Part shown: one piece after another, positions 22,617 through 33,077 of the stretch
How the letters are laid out: each line of letters opens with the position of its first letter
Numbering within the stretch: position 1 is the first letter of the stretch
Source: Lithobates sylvaticus
Taxonomy: Eukaryota > Chordata > Amphibia > Anura > Ranidae
Assembly: GCA_028564925.1 (NCBI GenBank)
Contig: CM053027.1
Span: forward strand, 242,241,149 to 242,305,148
DNA length: 64,000 bases
Direction: 5' to 3'
Position numbers and translations under genes: made by a program
Notes under the pieces: model-generated
Seen by the model: the letters and a program-made list of their open reading frames with translations, nothing else
What the model was told of the DNA's origin: nothing
The model's database searches: none

Positions 22617-23394
22617 CCTGTTGCCGACCGCCCGTCAATTGATGGCGGAGCGGTGCGGCTCTTGTGGCGGGCCGCCGTCATATGACGGCGCTAACATTTT
22701 AGCCACTAGGGGCGCGCGTGCCCGCCGCGTCGCTGGGGACCCTGTGCCCGGCGGCCGCGATGTCCACCGGGCACCCACGATTGCCCAGTAACTGAGCAGG
22801 ACGTGGATCTGTGTATGTAAACACACAGATCCACGTCCTGTGAGAGAGAGGAGACCGATGGTGTGTCTCTTGTACATAGGGACACCGATCGGTCCCCTCC
22901 CCCAGTCAGTCCCCTCCCCCCACAGTTAGAATCACTCACATAGGGAACATATTAACCCCTGCAGCGCCCCCTAGTGTTAACCCCTTCCCTGCCAGTCACA
23001 TTTATACAGTAATCAATGCATTTTTATAGCACAGATCGCTGTATAAATGTGAATGTCCCAAAAATTTGTCAAAAGTGTCCGATATGTCCGCCGCAATGTC
23101 GCAGTCACGATAAAAAAAACGCAGATCGCCGACATTACTAGTAAAAAAATAATAATAATAAATAAATGCTATAAATCTATCCCCTATTTTGTAGACGCTA
23201 TAACTTTTGCGCAAACCAATCAATCGCTTATTGCGATTTTTTTTTACCAAAAATATGTAGAAGAATATGTATCGGCCTAAACTGAGGAAAAAATTTTTTA
23301 AAAAAAAAAAAAAAAAATTTGGATATTTATTATAATAAAAAGTAAAAAATATTGTGTTTTTTCAAACTTGTCCCTCTTCTTTTGTTTATAGCGC
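22617..23394 (+). mobile_element. TTAA-ended dispersed repeat, right-truncated
   Basis: Starts at TTAA (22613-22616) with cctgttgccgaccgcccg. The interior has the hairpin 'ggacgtggatctgtgtatgt'/'acacacagatccacgtcc' and later 'gacgctataacttttgcgca'. It breaks off at 'tttatagcgcaa', where other copies continue with 'aaaaataaaaa', and is joined there to copy B of the local duplication. Confidence 0.7.
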
Positions 23395-23832
23395 AATGAA
23401 TGGAAGCAAGCAAACATTCATTGATGGGTCTGGTGAGGCTAAATGTGATGGGTCCTGGTGAGGCTAAATGTGATGGGTCCTGTGAGGCTGCATTTGATGG
23501 GCGCTGGTGAGGCTGCATTTGATGGGCGCTGGTGAGGCTGATTTGATGGGCGCTGGTGAGCTGCATTTGATGGGCGCTTCGTTAAAAAGGTGGGGTTTAC
23601 ATGGGCAGGGAAAAGGGGGTAGGGTCAGGGGTGGAGTCAAGGGGAGCGGCCAAATTAGGTTTCGCCTAGGGTGTCAAAAATAGTCAGTGGAATAAAGCTA
23701 AGATCATCATCAGAATGTTCCAGGTATGTTTTTTTAAAGTGGATTACAGGAGTATCTACAGTTACCAAAGAACACATACCGGTATATCAATAAATTTCCT
23801 TTTAGGGGAAAAGCTTTAACATTGTCAGGAGG
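23395..23832 (+). repeat. Local duplication, copy B
   Basis: A 438-bp near-identical copy of 20035-20473 in the same orientation, 3.36 kb away. Differences are few (two single-base losses in the 'ggtgaggctg' array, 'actgtta' versus 'caggta' at one spot). The left join lies inside a TTAA-type repeat; the right join is at 'ggagg'. Confidence 0.93.
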
Positions 23833-24150
23833 CAGAAAATTTTAAAAACGGTAGTTACTACTACCATATTTCTAATGCAATAGGTATACAATTGGTTACA
23901 ATGTAATTTTGTTTGTCGCACTTGTGATTTTTGGAAATGTTTGTAACACTATAGTACCAAGATGAGAACCACACATATATGCACACTCAACTTAATTATT
24001 AATGTATAATAAAAAATAAATGGCACTCCAAGCGGTTAAATATCACCTTTCATGTTATAGTTGTTATAATCAGGAATTGTGAGAATTTTGATGCATGGCT
24101 ATAGAATTCCTGCTAAAATACAACCATTTCATGTTTGACTCTAAATATTA
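23833..24150. other. Unassigned AT-rich intron
   Basis: No repeat end or coding similarity recognised between the duplication and the Penelope-like fragment. Confidence 0.4.
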
Positions 24151-24154
24151 TTAA

Positions 24155-25325
24155 CAGTGCCGTGGTGCATCGATGGGTTCAAAATTTTCCCCTTCTCTTG
24201 CAAACTTATATATGGGTTGGTGGGAGGAGACTTTCCTCTTCTTCCAAGGTAACCCATATGGAGAATTCATTGATTGGTATTGTCGCTTTTTGGATGATTT
24301 GATATTTGTATGGAAGGGGCCAGCCAATGTATTGGACTCATTTTTGGCTTATCTCAATACCAATCACCTGAATTTGGAGTTTACCCACACTTCAGATCCG
24401 GTCAGTATTGATTATCTGGATTTGACTTTGGTGGGAAGTGTGGATAGTGGAATAGTCTCTACCAGAACCTACAGGAAACATTGTGCAGGTAACTCACTTC
24501 TGTTGGCATCGAGTTGTCATCCAGCGCATACAGTGCGGGCATTGCCAACAGGTGAGTTTATCAAAGCAAGGAGAAATTGTTCCTCTGATAAGGATTTTGT
24601 TAATGAATGTAACATTGTTTCCAGTAGGTTGAGAGAGCGAGGATATAGTGGACATTTAATAGATAGAGGCAGAAGATCGCCAGAAAATAGAGAACGTGGT
24701 GATCTGATTGGGAATTCCTCTTCTATCAGTAAGAATGCACGATCCAGTGGGAGGAGAGGTGTTCACTTACTCACAACAATACAATCAGATTGTTTCTATT
24801 GTAAAACACTGCCTCCCTGTCCTATATGCGGATACAACTTTGCATCATATTTTAAGACAGGGGTGCAGTTTTTCCAGTAGAAAAGCTCCTACTTTGGGTA
24901 CTATGCTTTCGCCTTCTCCATTTCGTTCCACTTCCCCCTCTACTTGATGGTTGGGGACAGTGGGCTTCTATCCCTGTGGGTATAACACCTGTAAACAGTG
25001 TAAAAAAGACAGGTAGAACACATCCAGTAAAAAGTTTTATAAATTGTAACTCAAGCATGATTATCTACCTAATTGATTGCAGTACTGTAAAGTACAGTAT
25101 GTGGGATGCACTAGCCGCAATCTACGTATTAGAATATCAGAACTATACAATGACACTCTAAATAGATATGCAAAAAATATTTCAAATATTGGAATGGACA
25201 CCTTTTCCTATATAAACTTGATTTTATTGTAAATCTGTATGCTATGAGGAAGGCTTTTGCTGAAACATGTTAGCATTTTGATGTTGCACTGCTGTTTGTG
25301 CTCAATAAAGTTTTAAGAAGAAGCA
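24155..25325 (+). mobile_element. Penelope-like retroelement, 5' truncated and broken
   Basis: The 24173-24880 part reads reverse transcriptase motifs of Penelope-like elements: MGSKFSPSLANLYMGWWEE, YCRFLDDLIFVW (catalytic DD), PVSIDYLDLTL, then TYRKHCAGNSLLLASSCHP and EFIKARRNC. Downstream a GIY-YIG endonuclease-like part can be recognised near 25080-25150. The 3' end has 'gctcaataaagttttaagaag'. The front half is missing and the element is not functional; a few breaks are present. Confidence 0.88.
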
Positions 25326-25900
25326 ATCGAGTTGTTGACATTCTTTTGGCAATTTTGATGTATGGACACAATGGCCTGAGCACCATTATTCAGCTCATCA
25401 TCCTATAGACATGCCTTAGAGCGTGGGTGAGTTCTTGCCTAATAAAAAATAAATACTTTCTTATTTTGAAGTAGGTCATTGCTAAACCCCCTGTGACATT
25501 TTTTTTTTTGTGTGTGTGTGTGTCCCAAATAGGGGGGTTCTCTTTGTTTCCAGTTCTGGAGACACGATAGGAACTGGATGTGAAAGTGATAGAAATTCTC
25601 TGTTAAGACAGATGTTACTGGAATAGCTGTCTCCAATGAAACAGTTTGCAATTTTAGTAACAACTGTAAATTTTGGATTGCCTATAACTTTCTGTCCCCA
25701 GTGGCAACTGTCACCATGGCAAAGAGTGAAAAAATACTTGACAGAGGTTCTAACCCCTTGCTATCATATCCAAAAAAGGTGGTTTTAGACACACTTTAGA
25801 GGGTATTTAACAAAATCCAAATATTTCCATGAGGCTGTGGTAATAATTAGGGAGCATGCTTATTACGCATAGCACAACATTATTTAACCATACCAAACAT
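25326..25900. other. Unassigned intronic stretch
   Basis: Contains a short T run plus (TG)n at 25500-25523. No gene, RNA or repeat ends recognised. Confidence 0.4.
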
Positions 25901-27317
25901 TTAAAAAACGGTATTAAACCTTAATACATAAGTGCAATAAATTGCAGCTTACCAATCTTTAAATGTTATAGCTGCCTTAGTTTTATTTTTTTTTGCCTTT
26001 TTTTTCTTTATTTTCATCTGGTGATACGACTATGCACTTGTGTTGTAGGCTGTCCCCACACTGGATGGAGGAGCAACAGACACACCTTTGAACAGCAGCA
26101 CTGTCAAACTGCAGAGAGGGTGGCCTTATGCCGCGTACACACGTGCGGACTTTTGCCGGCGGACTTAGTCCAGCGGACAATCCCGCGGGACTTTCCAGCT
26201 AGGTCCGCTGGACTTTCCGAGCGTGTGGACTTGCCCACACACGCACGGACTTCTCCAGCGGATAATCCGCCGGCCAAAAGTCCGCGGGACTTTTGAAAAT
26301 GAACGGACTTGCCCACACACGGAGCAGTCCGTTCATTTCGAACGTAACTTCAGTTTACGTAGCTAGCGTAGGCAGTAAATGCCGCCGCGCTAGCTCCGTG
26401 ACCTGGCATGGATTTAAAGGGTTGTCGGGAAGAGGCCCTTGTCCTCATCAACATGGGGACAAGGTGCTTTGGGGTGGGGGGGCCTCACGGCCCCCCCTTT
26501 CCCCAGGGCACCCCCCATGTTGAGGGCACGCGCCTGGTACAGCTCAGGAGGGGGGGGCGCTCGTTCGTCCCCACCCCTTTCCTGGCCTGCCAGGCTGGGT
26601 GCTCAGATGAGGGTCTGACATGGATTTGGGGGGAACCCCCACCCCGTTTTTTCGGCGTGGGGAGTCCCTTTAAATCCATGCCAGGTCACGGAGCTAGCGC
26701 GGCGGCAGTAACTGCCTACGGTAGCTACGTAACCTGAAGTCACGTGCTAAATGAACGGACTTGCCGATGAGCGGCAAGTCCGTTCATTTCAAAAGTCCCG
26801 CGGACTTGCCCACTAACGGCGGGATTGTCCGCTGGACTGCCAAGTCCAGCGGATAATTTTAAAACCAAACTTAAAACTTTGGCGCCAAAAAGTCCGCCGG
26901 CGCCCACACACGAGGGGATTATCCGCTGGACTTCAGTCCAGCGGATAATCCCGCGGGATTGTCCCTTCGTGTGTACGCCGCATTAGATGCACTAGCAGAT
27001 TTAGATAGACTTGACTAACAATTTAAAGTTGAATGAGCTAACACTTTAGAATAAAGGTTTACATAAATGAAAGCTGACCATTGTAAGTCCCCCTGGTCAG
27101 TGGTTGATGGATTGTTTCAAATTTCTAACTGCCAGTTTGGTCTGTTATAGGAAGATATAGGAAGATGAAAAACAACAGACTTACTGGCCGGCTCAACATG
27201 TAAAAATACAGGAAAACAAAGCTTTTTTTATATATAAAACAAATGCAGCTACCACATGTATTAACTGGTAAACTTTAATAGAAAACAGTTTTGTTTTTGG
27301 GTTTAATACTGCTTTAA
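25901..27317. mobile_element. MITE with 'gtattaaacc' ends, split by a Harbinger-like element
   Basis: The left end 'cggtattaaaccttaat' and right end gggtttaatactgctttaa are inverted relatives. The halves 25901-26128 and 26986-27317 are separated by the insert at 26129-26982. Non-coding. Confidence 0.75.
26129..26982. mobile_element. Harbinger-like MITE, deleted relative of the 56.6-59.1 kb palindrome
   Basis: TTA flanks both sides (26126-26128, 26983-26985), fitting the 3-bp duplication of Harbinger transposons. The ends tgccgcgtacacacg and cgtgtgtacgccgca are inverted. The left 280 bp match the outer left arm at 56573-56862, and the rest (from 'ttgtcgggaagaggccct') matches the right arm from 58524. 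The central promoter-bearing part is deleted. Confidence 0.9.
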
Positions 27318-27622
27318 GACGGTTTTGCCAGATATTATACATGTCCCATCTGTCACTGTCGTTTAGAGAGATAACTTTTTGTTTCTGACTACATACTCAC
27401 ATTTAATAGGGAGATCACTAAACATATACTACATCACAGAAATACATACTTTGGGAAACAAAGCTCATAGAAAGTCTAATTAGTTGTTTCCTACACGTAA
27501 TATTCTCTCCCCCTTGAATGGCCAGCCATGAAAAATGGACCTTACCTGGCAGTTGATAGTGCAAAAAAATTAAATAGGACACAACTACCTAAAATGTTTG
27601 TAAAAAAGAAAATAATACTTAC

Positions 27623-28819
27623 AGCTTTTGTGCACTGCACGTCTTTTCCTAGAAGCCAATTTAACTCCAGATTTCCTTCACCTTGATAACAAGACTGTAG
27701 TCTCTCTTTTATAAGTCCATTAATAGTCTTGATTGGAAAAACGCAGAGAGTGGAGTCATCCGGTGGATTGTGATACTGCTTTTGACCTTTAGAGAAAATG
27801 GCAAATAGCACATCATCCTGAACTGAGACTTTTAAGGACCTAGCAAGTGTGGCACCTGGTTTGGTTAGATAGGCCGCTTGCAGAAGCCTATATTCTGCCC
27901 CATTCTTGGTGCATCCAATTGGCAAAGAAACATAGGAGTGAAATTTTGGGTCATTTTTACATAACCTTACGATACGTGAGGTGTAGAATAAATCATTAGC
28001 AGAATTGCTGGAAATACCTTCCGGAGTTTCTGGTTGCACAGTGAGAAAATAGACATAGTTGCCACTCTCAAAACCATAAATATAAAATATATCAAAGTGG
28101 GAGACCAAAGCCAGAGTATCTGAAGGAATCTTTATGAGGGACGACACAAAGTCACTGTACAGTTCATAATCCAACATATGAGAAGATTCTGGGTCCCTGG
28201 GCAACTTGCGACTTGAAAGAGTTGGAAAATAATCTTGTTTGCCATCCACTGCGGTTCCAATGAACAGTTTGCCATCCGGTCCTTCAGTTTGAACAATCAC
28301 ACCATACATTGTTCCGGTCTCATTGACACTAGAGAGGTAGTGCTCCTTCTTATGGGATGGTTCTACTAAAATGAAAAGATCATCAAGACGGAGAAGTTTA
28401 CATACACCTTGGTACAAACTTCCACAAGCCAACAATCGGTTCTCGGAATAATCAATAATCAGCAGTTTGTTCACATTGTTGGTTAGTGTACGAGGTTCAC
28501 TACATGGCTGGACATTCTGAGGGGGGTAGCATGATTTGTTGTCCTCTCCAGGACCTGTAGTATGAGATACCAAGAGGGTCAAATTTCCTGATAGCTTATA
28601 TATCCGATTTACTGCACCCAAGTATACTGCCCCTGTACTCCGATGCACAGTCAGATGACTAAAAGTCCAGTCTCGTTGCTCAGCATGGAATGTGTTGATG
28701 AGAGAAGCATCATGAAATTCCAGAGACAACAGGGCCAAAACCAGAAGGATTGCGGAGGCTGTTCGATGCTGGAGACTGACATGATTTACTGTCCAACACT
28801 TTAGTCTCTGTTGTTCCAT
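27623..28819 (-). CDS. PLXNA2: Plexin A2, first coding exon (signal peptide and most of sema domain)
   Basis: PLXNA2 is a single-pass cell-surface receptor for class 3 and 6 semaphorins, acting with neuropilins in axon guidance. This exon gives 399 residues. The start ATG has G at -3 and G at +4. A hydrophobic core (about residues 22-33, [12 protein letters not shown]) fits a signal peptide. The sema domain follows, with NRIYKL at 71-76, cysteines at 97, 106, 132 and 140 in plexin spacing, and [15 protein letters not shown] near 135-149. N-glycosylation sequons include NLT (79) and NKS (94). As I recall the family, the text matches human PLXNA2 more closely than PLXNA4 (for example [18 protein letters not shown] and [10 protein letters not shown]). 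It ends ...QCTKA at a consensus donor, GCT|gtaagt, in phase 0, exactly where the exon at 5371-5553 resumes with PVPIDDNF. The frame is intact. Codons read beyond 27623 are intronic. Confidence 0.97.
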
Positions 28820-28905
28820 TACAATGGAATAGGGAAAGATAAATACAACCCGAGGTCCCTTTGGAATTCACTGTGTCTAAGAATTTAAATTTTCTTCACA
28901 TGGCT
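28820..28905 (-). other. PLXNA2: Predicted 5' UTR part of the first coding exon of PLXNA2, with splice acceptor
   Basis: On the minus strand a good acceptor, ttctttatcttttag|agcc, lies 86 bp before the start ATG, with the AG at 28906-28907. Plexin A genes usually carry the start codon in their second exon, after a non-coding exon 1, so this fits. The acceptor is an inference from the motif and the usual gene structure. No candidate for exon 1 was recognised in the remaining 35 kb upstream. Confidence 0.6.
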
Positions 28906-29194
28906 CTAAAAGATAAAGAAAAAAGGGGTAAAAATTGTGACTATTAATTTGTACTCTGTAAAGAAAATCAGAAATGCACAGACAGTGCTTTAAATATAAA
29001 GCATATATTAGATCATTTCTGTGAAATGCTAAACAACCTCCATGTAAAATGTTGATTTGTCTGATAAAACAGAAAATGGCTTTGAGATCTAGAAGGCAAT
29101 TTTACTATGAGAAATGTAATAAAACTTAATGTTTGCCAGCCTCCAAACTGTAGCTGAATATTTTGCAAACCTATTTAGCACCCCTGAAAATGCA

Positions 29195-30749
29195 AAAAAA
29201 AAAAAAAAAAAAGGTTTGCCAATGTATAACCCTGTATACATTTTCTCATAATTTGAAAAATATTACAAAAAGCTGTAATTTTTTTCCTTCCCCCCCACAA
29301 AGTTTTATTGGTAAGCAATACATTAAATTTCGGACAACTGAGTGCCAGCAGCATTGCCAAGAACAAGCTCCTGTCCATAGACACAAAGGCTACCTACCCT
29401 GCACAGATGATTTCCTATTTGTTGGTGACTGTAAAGTTCAGGGGGTGATAACGCTCAACAACCAGAGCTGGAGGCATGGAACATGCACCATCTTCTAGGT
29501 AAATGACCCACTGATACAGCTGTCTAGAGGGAATAGATCAGGGCAAGGAACAACCATAAATTGAAGGTTAGATTGTGATTTAACCTTCAAATCTCACACC
29601 ATTGCAAACGTGAAAGTAGCAACAAGAAACAAACTAGTGTTTCTAGATGTACTGTCATGTCAGGACCCTCAGGAAAGAACAAAACACAACCTCAGGCTAC
29701 ACCTAACACCTGGGGGTATATGGGGTACATTACTGAATATTGCTAAATGATCATAAGGAATGTATTTGCCAATGTCATCAATTATTCAGTGTTTTATCTA
29801 GCGCTATTTTTTTGTTAAGTGAATGTGGCTATGGTTTTACTTGCTTCTTCAACCAAAATCTTATTTTCAAATAAGGCTAATTAATCATATTGACTCTGGT
29901 AAATTAGTGGGGTTTGGAGTGTCTACAGCACAGCTATGCCAATGAGTGAACAAAAGGTGTACATTACCATGCTCAAATAGGCAAGAAACGCACACCAACA
30001 CAATAAGTGACCTTGAGGTATCAGACAGGGGGATAATGAAGGTAAAAAGAAAAAAAGAAAAATCAATATCCTCAAATATTTACAAACAAGTTGGCCAATA
30101 ATTGTGCACATAGTAATTAGGGCAAAGGAAAAAAAACAAACACAACACAAAACAGAGAGGTAAAAAGGTTAGATTGCATGTTCAGACATGGAAAAAAAGG
30201 TTTAAAGCCACATAATTGCAAAGTACAATGTGATACAAACATGAAACTATGCTTAGTGACTGGCGAACTGATTCCTTTACAGTAAAATACCAAATGGGGG
30301 ATATCATAACCATTACGGTCCCAATGGGAATTGAATAACTTCATTTTCCAAGGCTTTCGGGGCACGTGTACACCCTTTTCAATACTTTCTGTGCAACCAA
30401 TCTTTTGAATTATTATAATTGTGTACTGCAAAGTATTGGAGTTATGAGTTATTAAACTGTTTGTAACCACAATTGTTATACTTTGATGAAGAAATGCCTA
30501 ACAATTAACAAGATAAAAGCACTTCCGGGGAACTAGAAGACAGTACATCTACCAAAATATTTGAAAGAGGCTTTGATTAATTGTTCCCTTCTGTCAGCAA
30601 AGCCTCCAGCATATTTCACACAGTGCTGATAAATACTATCTGCATGATATTACAGCCTTAGTCATGTTACATTCTTTTATACCAATAATAATAATAAAGT
30701 CATGGGGGAATTGTACTATTGGAAGTATGTCTGCAAAATATAATTAGAC

Positions 30750-30754
<5 letters not shown>
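29195..30754. other. Unassigned 5' intron stretch
   Basis: Contains an A run at 29196-29213. No repeat ends or protein families recognised. The open frame at plus 29163-29498 has no known relatives and starts in the A run. Confidence 0.4.

Positions 30755-30821
<67 letters not shown>
30755..30821. repeat. (AC)n(AT)n compound microsatellite
   Basis: About 34 bp of AC repeats, 'agacat', then about 32 bp of AT repeats. Confidence 0.95.
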
Positions 30822-30822
<1 letters not shown>

Positions 30823-30830
30823 CCCCTTGT

Positions 30831-31540
30831 TTCTAAAGATGGGGCTATAGTGTAAATTTAGTTTTGGCTGAGCTGTAACCAGCTCAGATTGATTGTACAT
30901 AGTTTATTGGTTCTGTTCTAAACTTGTATACTGTTGGTAAACAATATATAAATGTGGAAGACTGCCCTCTGTATCATCTACCCCCACCGCGCCTCTGTTC
31001 TAAACTTGACTGTGTTGTGAATTCCCCACTGTTGCCAGTATGTGTCACTGATACCACAGGACAGTGTGAAAATAACAACTAGGTTGAGCTGTAATGAATG
31101 TTCTTTTTCCAGAAACAGCCCATTAGGAGGTTCCTTGCCGCTGTGCATTCTGGGGAAGGGGTTTTAATTGGACAGAGGCCATGTGCTCTAGTCAGTTCTT
31201 ACCTTGTGGCCCTTCAGGCCTGAGGCTACATTGCTGCAAGCTGTGCAAGTAGGCCCAGAAGCCTGTCTGGGGCCTACTACTTCTGAGGTGGTCCTTAGCC
31301 TGTCTTGCCTGAATGGAAGAAGCCGAGCCAAGCTGACGAGATCCAGGGGAAGACCCTTGCTAGAGAGAGCCAGGATGAAGGCTGGTCTCTCAGAAGGGCC
31401 TGGTAACTGACTTGGAGCACGCACCTACCCTCACAATACCACCGGATGGCTTAAAGGTTCTGGTACTGTGAAGCTGTTCTACAATCTAATCAAGGTAATA
31501 CGCTCCTGGCTGCTAAGTTTGTGAGAGAGACTTATCCAGG
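30831..31540. mobile_element. Possible LTR-like fossil
   Basis: A block of about 0.7 kb with a TATA-like 'aatatataaatgtgg' near 30944 and transcript-like composition, unlike its neighbours. No target duplication, primer site or coding part was recognised, so the family is unknown and the call is weak. Confidence 0.2.
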
Positions 31541-31560
31541 CATCAAAAAAAGGACATCAA

Positions 31561-31668
31561 TTGTATATGGGTACAACGTCACACTTGTCAGCTAAAGTAA
31601 CTTCCGTATCGCAAAAAATGGTCTGGTCATTAAGGGGGTAAATCCTTCCGGGGCTTAATGGCTTAAAC
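31561..31668 (+). mobile_element. End fragment of a TTAA-type dispersed repeat
   Basis: 'gggtacaacgtcacacttgt', 'tatcgcaaaaaatggtctgg' and 'ttccggggcttaatggctta' match, from memory, the outer end of the ranid repeat family and resemble the copy at 55300-55380 read in reverse. Confidence 0.5.
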
Positions 31669-32280
31669 TCCACTCACTATCGTATGATAATTCTCTTCTA
31701 CAAATGTTAAATGAAAAAACGAAAAATATCACTTTGATGTCTAACTCTTTTTTCCTCTTGAAATCAATATTTTATTTTTCAAATGTTGCATGTTTGATTA
31801 ATGTGTATGCAAAATGACAATAAAAATTGATTTCCTTCAATATTGATCAGCTATCAGCATGGGAAAGTTTACAGCTGCAGGCAAACCCACTGTGTCTAAT
31901 GATCAGAGAAAGTGCATTATTATTACTGATGTCAATACTATAACAATCAAAACAAGCATTCATGAGAAATGTATCCAATAGTATTATTTAAATCAACTCT
32001 GTGGAAGACACATATTCGCTGATAAGCACTGATTTATGTTGAAAAGCACTGAGGACACTTTTGGCGCTATATAAATCCTGGATTATAATATTAATAAGGT
32101 CAACACAGCAATAGGAGACAAAATATAAACCAAACCAAAACTACACTCAACTCACCCATACCGGAAAAAAACAGCTAGGAATAAAGGGGGCATCACGAAT
32201 GGGGTAAAAATATGGTTATAACAGTAACTAATAAGAGTCATTGGGGTCAAGCTGGCTGAAGAAATAAAAAGGGGACATCC

Positions 32281-32787
32281 TGTTTTTTTTAATATGTTCA
32301 GGTGTTTTAAATAGCTTTGCAGGAGTTAAATGTCATTTTTGCATGTGTGCGCTATAATATTTTGTTCTGTTCTTTCCTCACAATCCTTCTCTTTACTTTC
32401 TTGCCCCCACTGAGATCGTCTTGGTATCGTACTGCCTTTTCTTATCTTTTCCTCCCTAAGGCTTGATTCACACCTATGCATTTTTAGTGCTTTTTGCATT
32501 TTGCAGATTTGTCCATTTAACATGGTTTCCTATGGAACACGTTCTGTAGTACAAATCTGCAAAATGCAAAAAGCACTAAAAATGCATAGGTGTGAATCAG
32601 GCCTTAGGGAGGAAAAGATAAGAAAAGGCAGTACGGTACCAAGACGATCTCAGTGGGGGCGAGAAAGTAAAGAGAAGGATTGTGAGGAAAGAACAGAACA
32701 AAATATTATAGCGCACACATACAAAAATGACATTTAACTCCTGCAAAGCTATTTAAAACACCTGAACATATTAAAAAAAATATGGGG
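32281..32787. repeat. Near-perfect palindrome with ~240-bp arms
   Basis: The left arm (32282-32521) and right arm (32547-32786) are inverted copies with about four mismatches, all A/G transitions when read on one strand. The spacer is about 25 bp (gtccatttaacatggtttcc). The centre of the palindrome is a MITE (32457-32606); the arms run on well past its ends. A third, partial copy of the outer arm lies at 32888-32985. Confidence 0.93.
32457..32606. mobile_element. Short MITE at the palindrome centre
   Basis: The ends taaggcttgattcacaccta and taggtgtgaatcaggcctta are inverted copies. Words are of the 'gtgtgaat' class seen in other Harbinger-like MITEs here. Confidence 0.7.
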
Positions 32788-32990
32788 GGGGGGGGATTTG
32801 GTCACACCATATGGCTATATGGTGCTTAAAAACACTTACTGTGTCAAAGTACCCCATTATCAGTGGGTCCTACACCAAATCCCCCCCATATTTTTTTTAA
32901 TATGTTCAGGTGTTTTAAATAGCCTTGCAGGAGTTAAATGTCCTTTTTGTATGTGTGCGCTGTAATATTTTGTTCTGTTTGTATGGTCTT
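32787..32990. repeat. G-run/C-run inverted repeat and third arm copy
   Basis: 'atatggggggg...ggatttggt' (32780-32802) is mirrored by 'accaaatccccccc' (32873-32887). Next comes 'atattttttttaatatgttc', a direct copy of the left palindrome arm with a few changes. The block is a further inverted layer around the 32.3-32.8 kb palindrome. Confidence 0.7.
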
Positions 32991-33077
32991 ATGGCTGCAC
33001 CATCTTTAATGCATTTTTTAGGGTGTGTCCCCCAAGTATTTGGATTGTGGGGAAAGGCCAGTAGACACAGTTATTAA

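Larger units (their letters stand above)
5554..27622 (-). other. PLXNA2 intron between the two coding exons
   Basis: The intron starts with gtaagt at 27622 and ends with cag at 5554 on the minus strand, 22,069 bp. It is filled mainly with transposon copies, which are listed separately. No extra exon with plexin similarity was seen in it. Confidence 0.9.

Noticed and set aside
27542-27622. Extra 26 codons at the end of the plexin frame
   Set aside because: They follow a consensus donor (gtaagt), and the homologous protein continues in the exon at 5371-5553, so they are intron read-through.
27623-28819. PLXNA4 or another A-type plexin as the identity
   Set aside because: Diagnostic stretches such as [15 protein letters not shown] and the [10 protein letters not shown] segment fit PLXNA2 better than the PLXNA4 text I remember; certainty would need an alignment.
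29163-29498. Possible small host gene on the plus strand
   Set aside because: The frame begins in a poly-A run, has no splice or promoter context, and shows no recognisable family.
32326-32737. Two nearly identical peptides encoded on opposite strands
   Set aside because: They are the two arms of the palindrome; the peptide has no family and overlaps a MITE.
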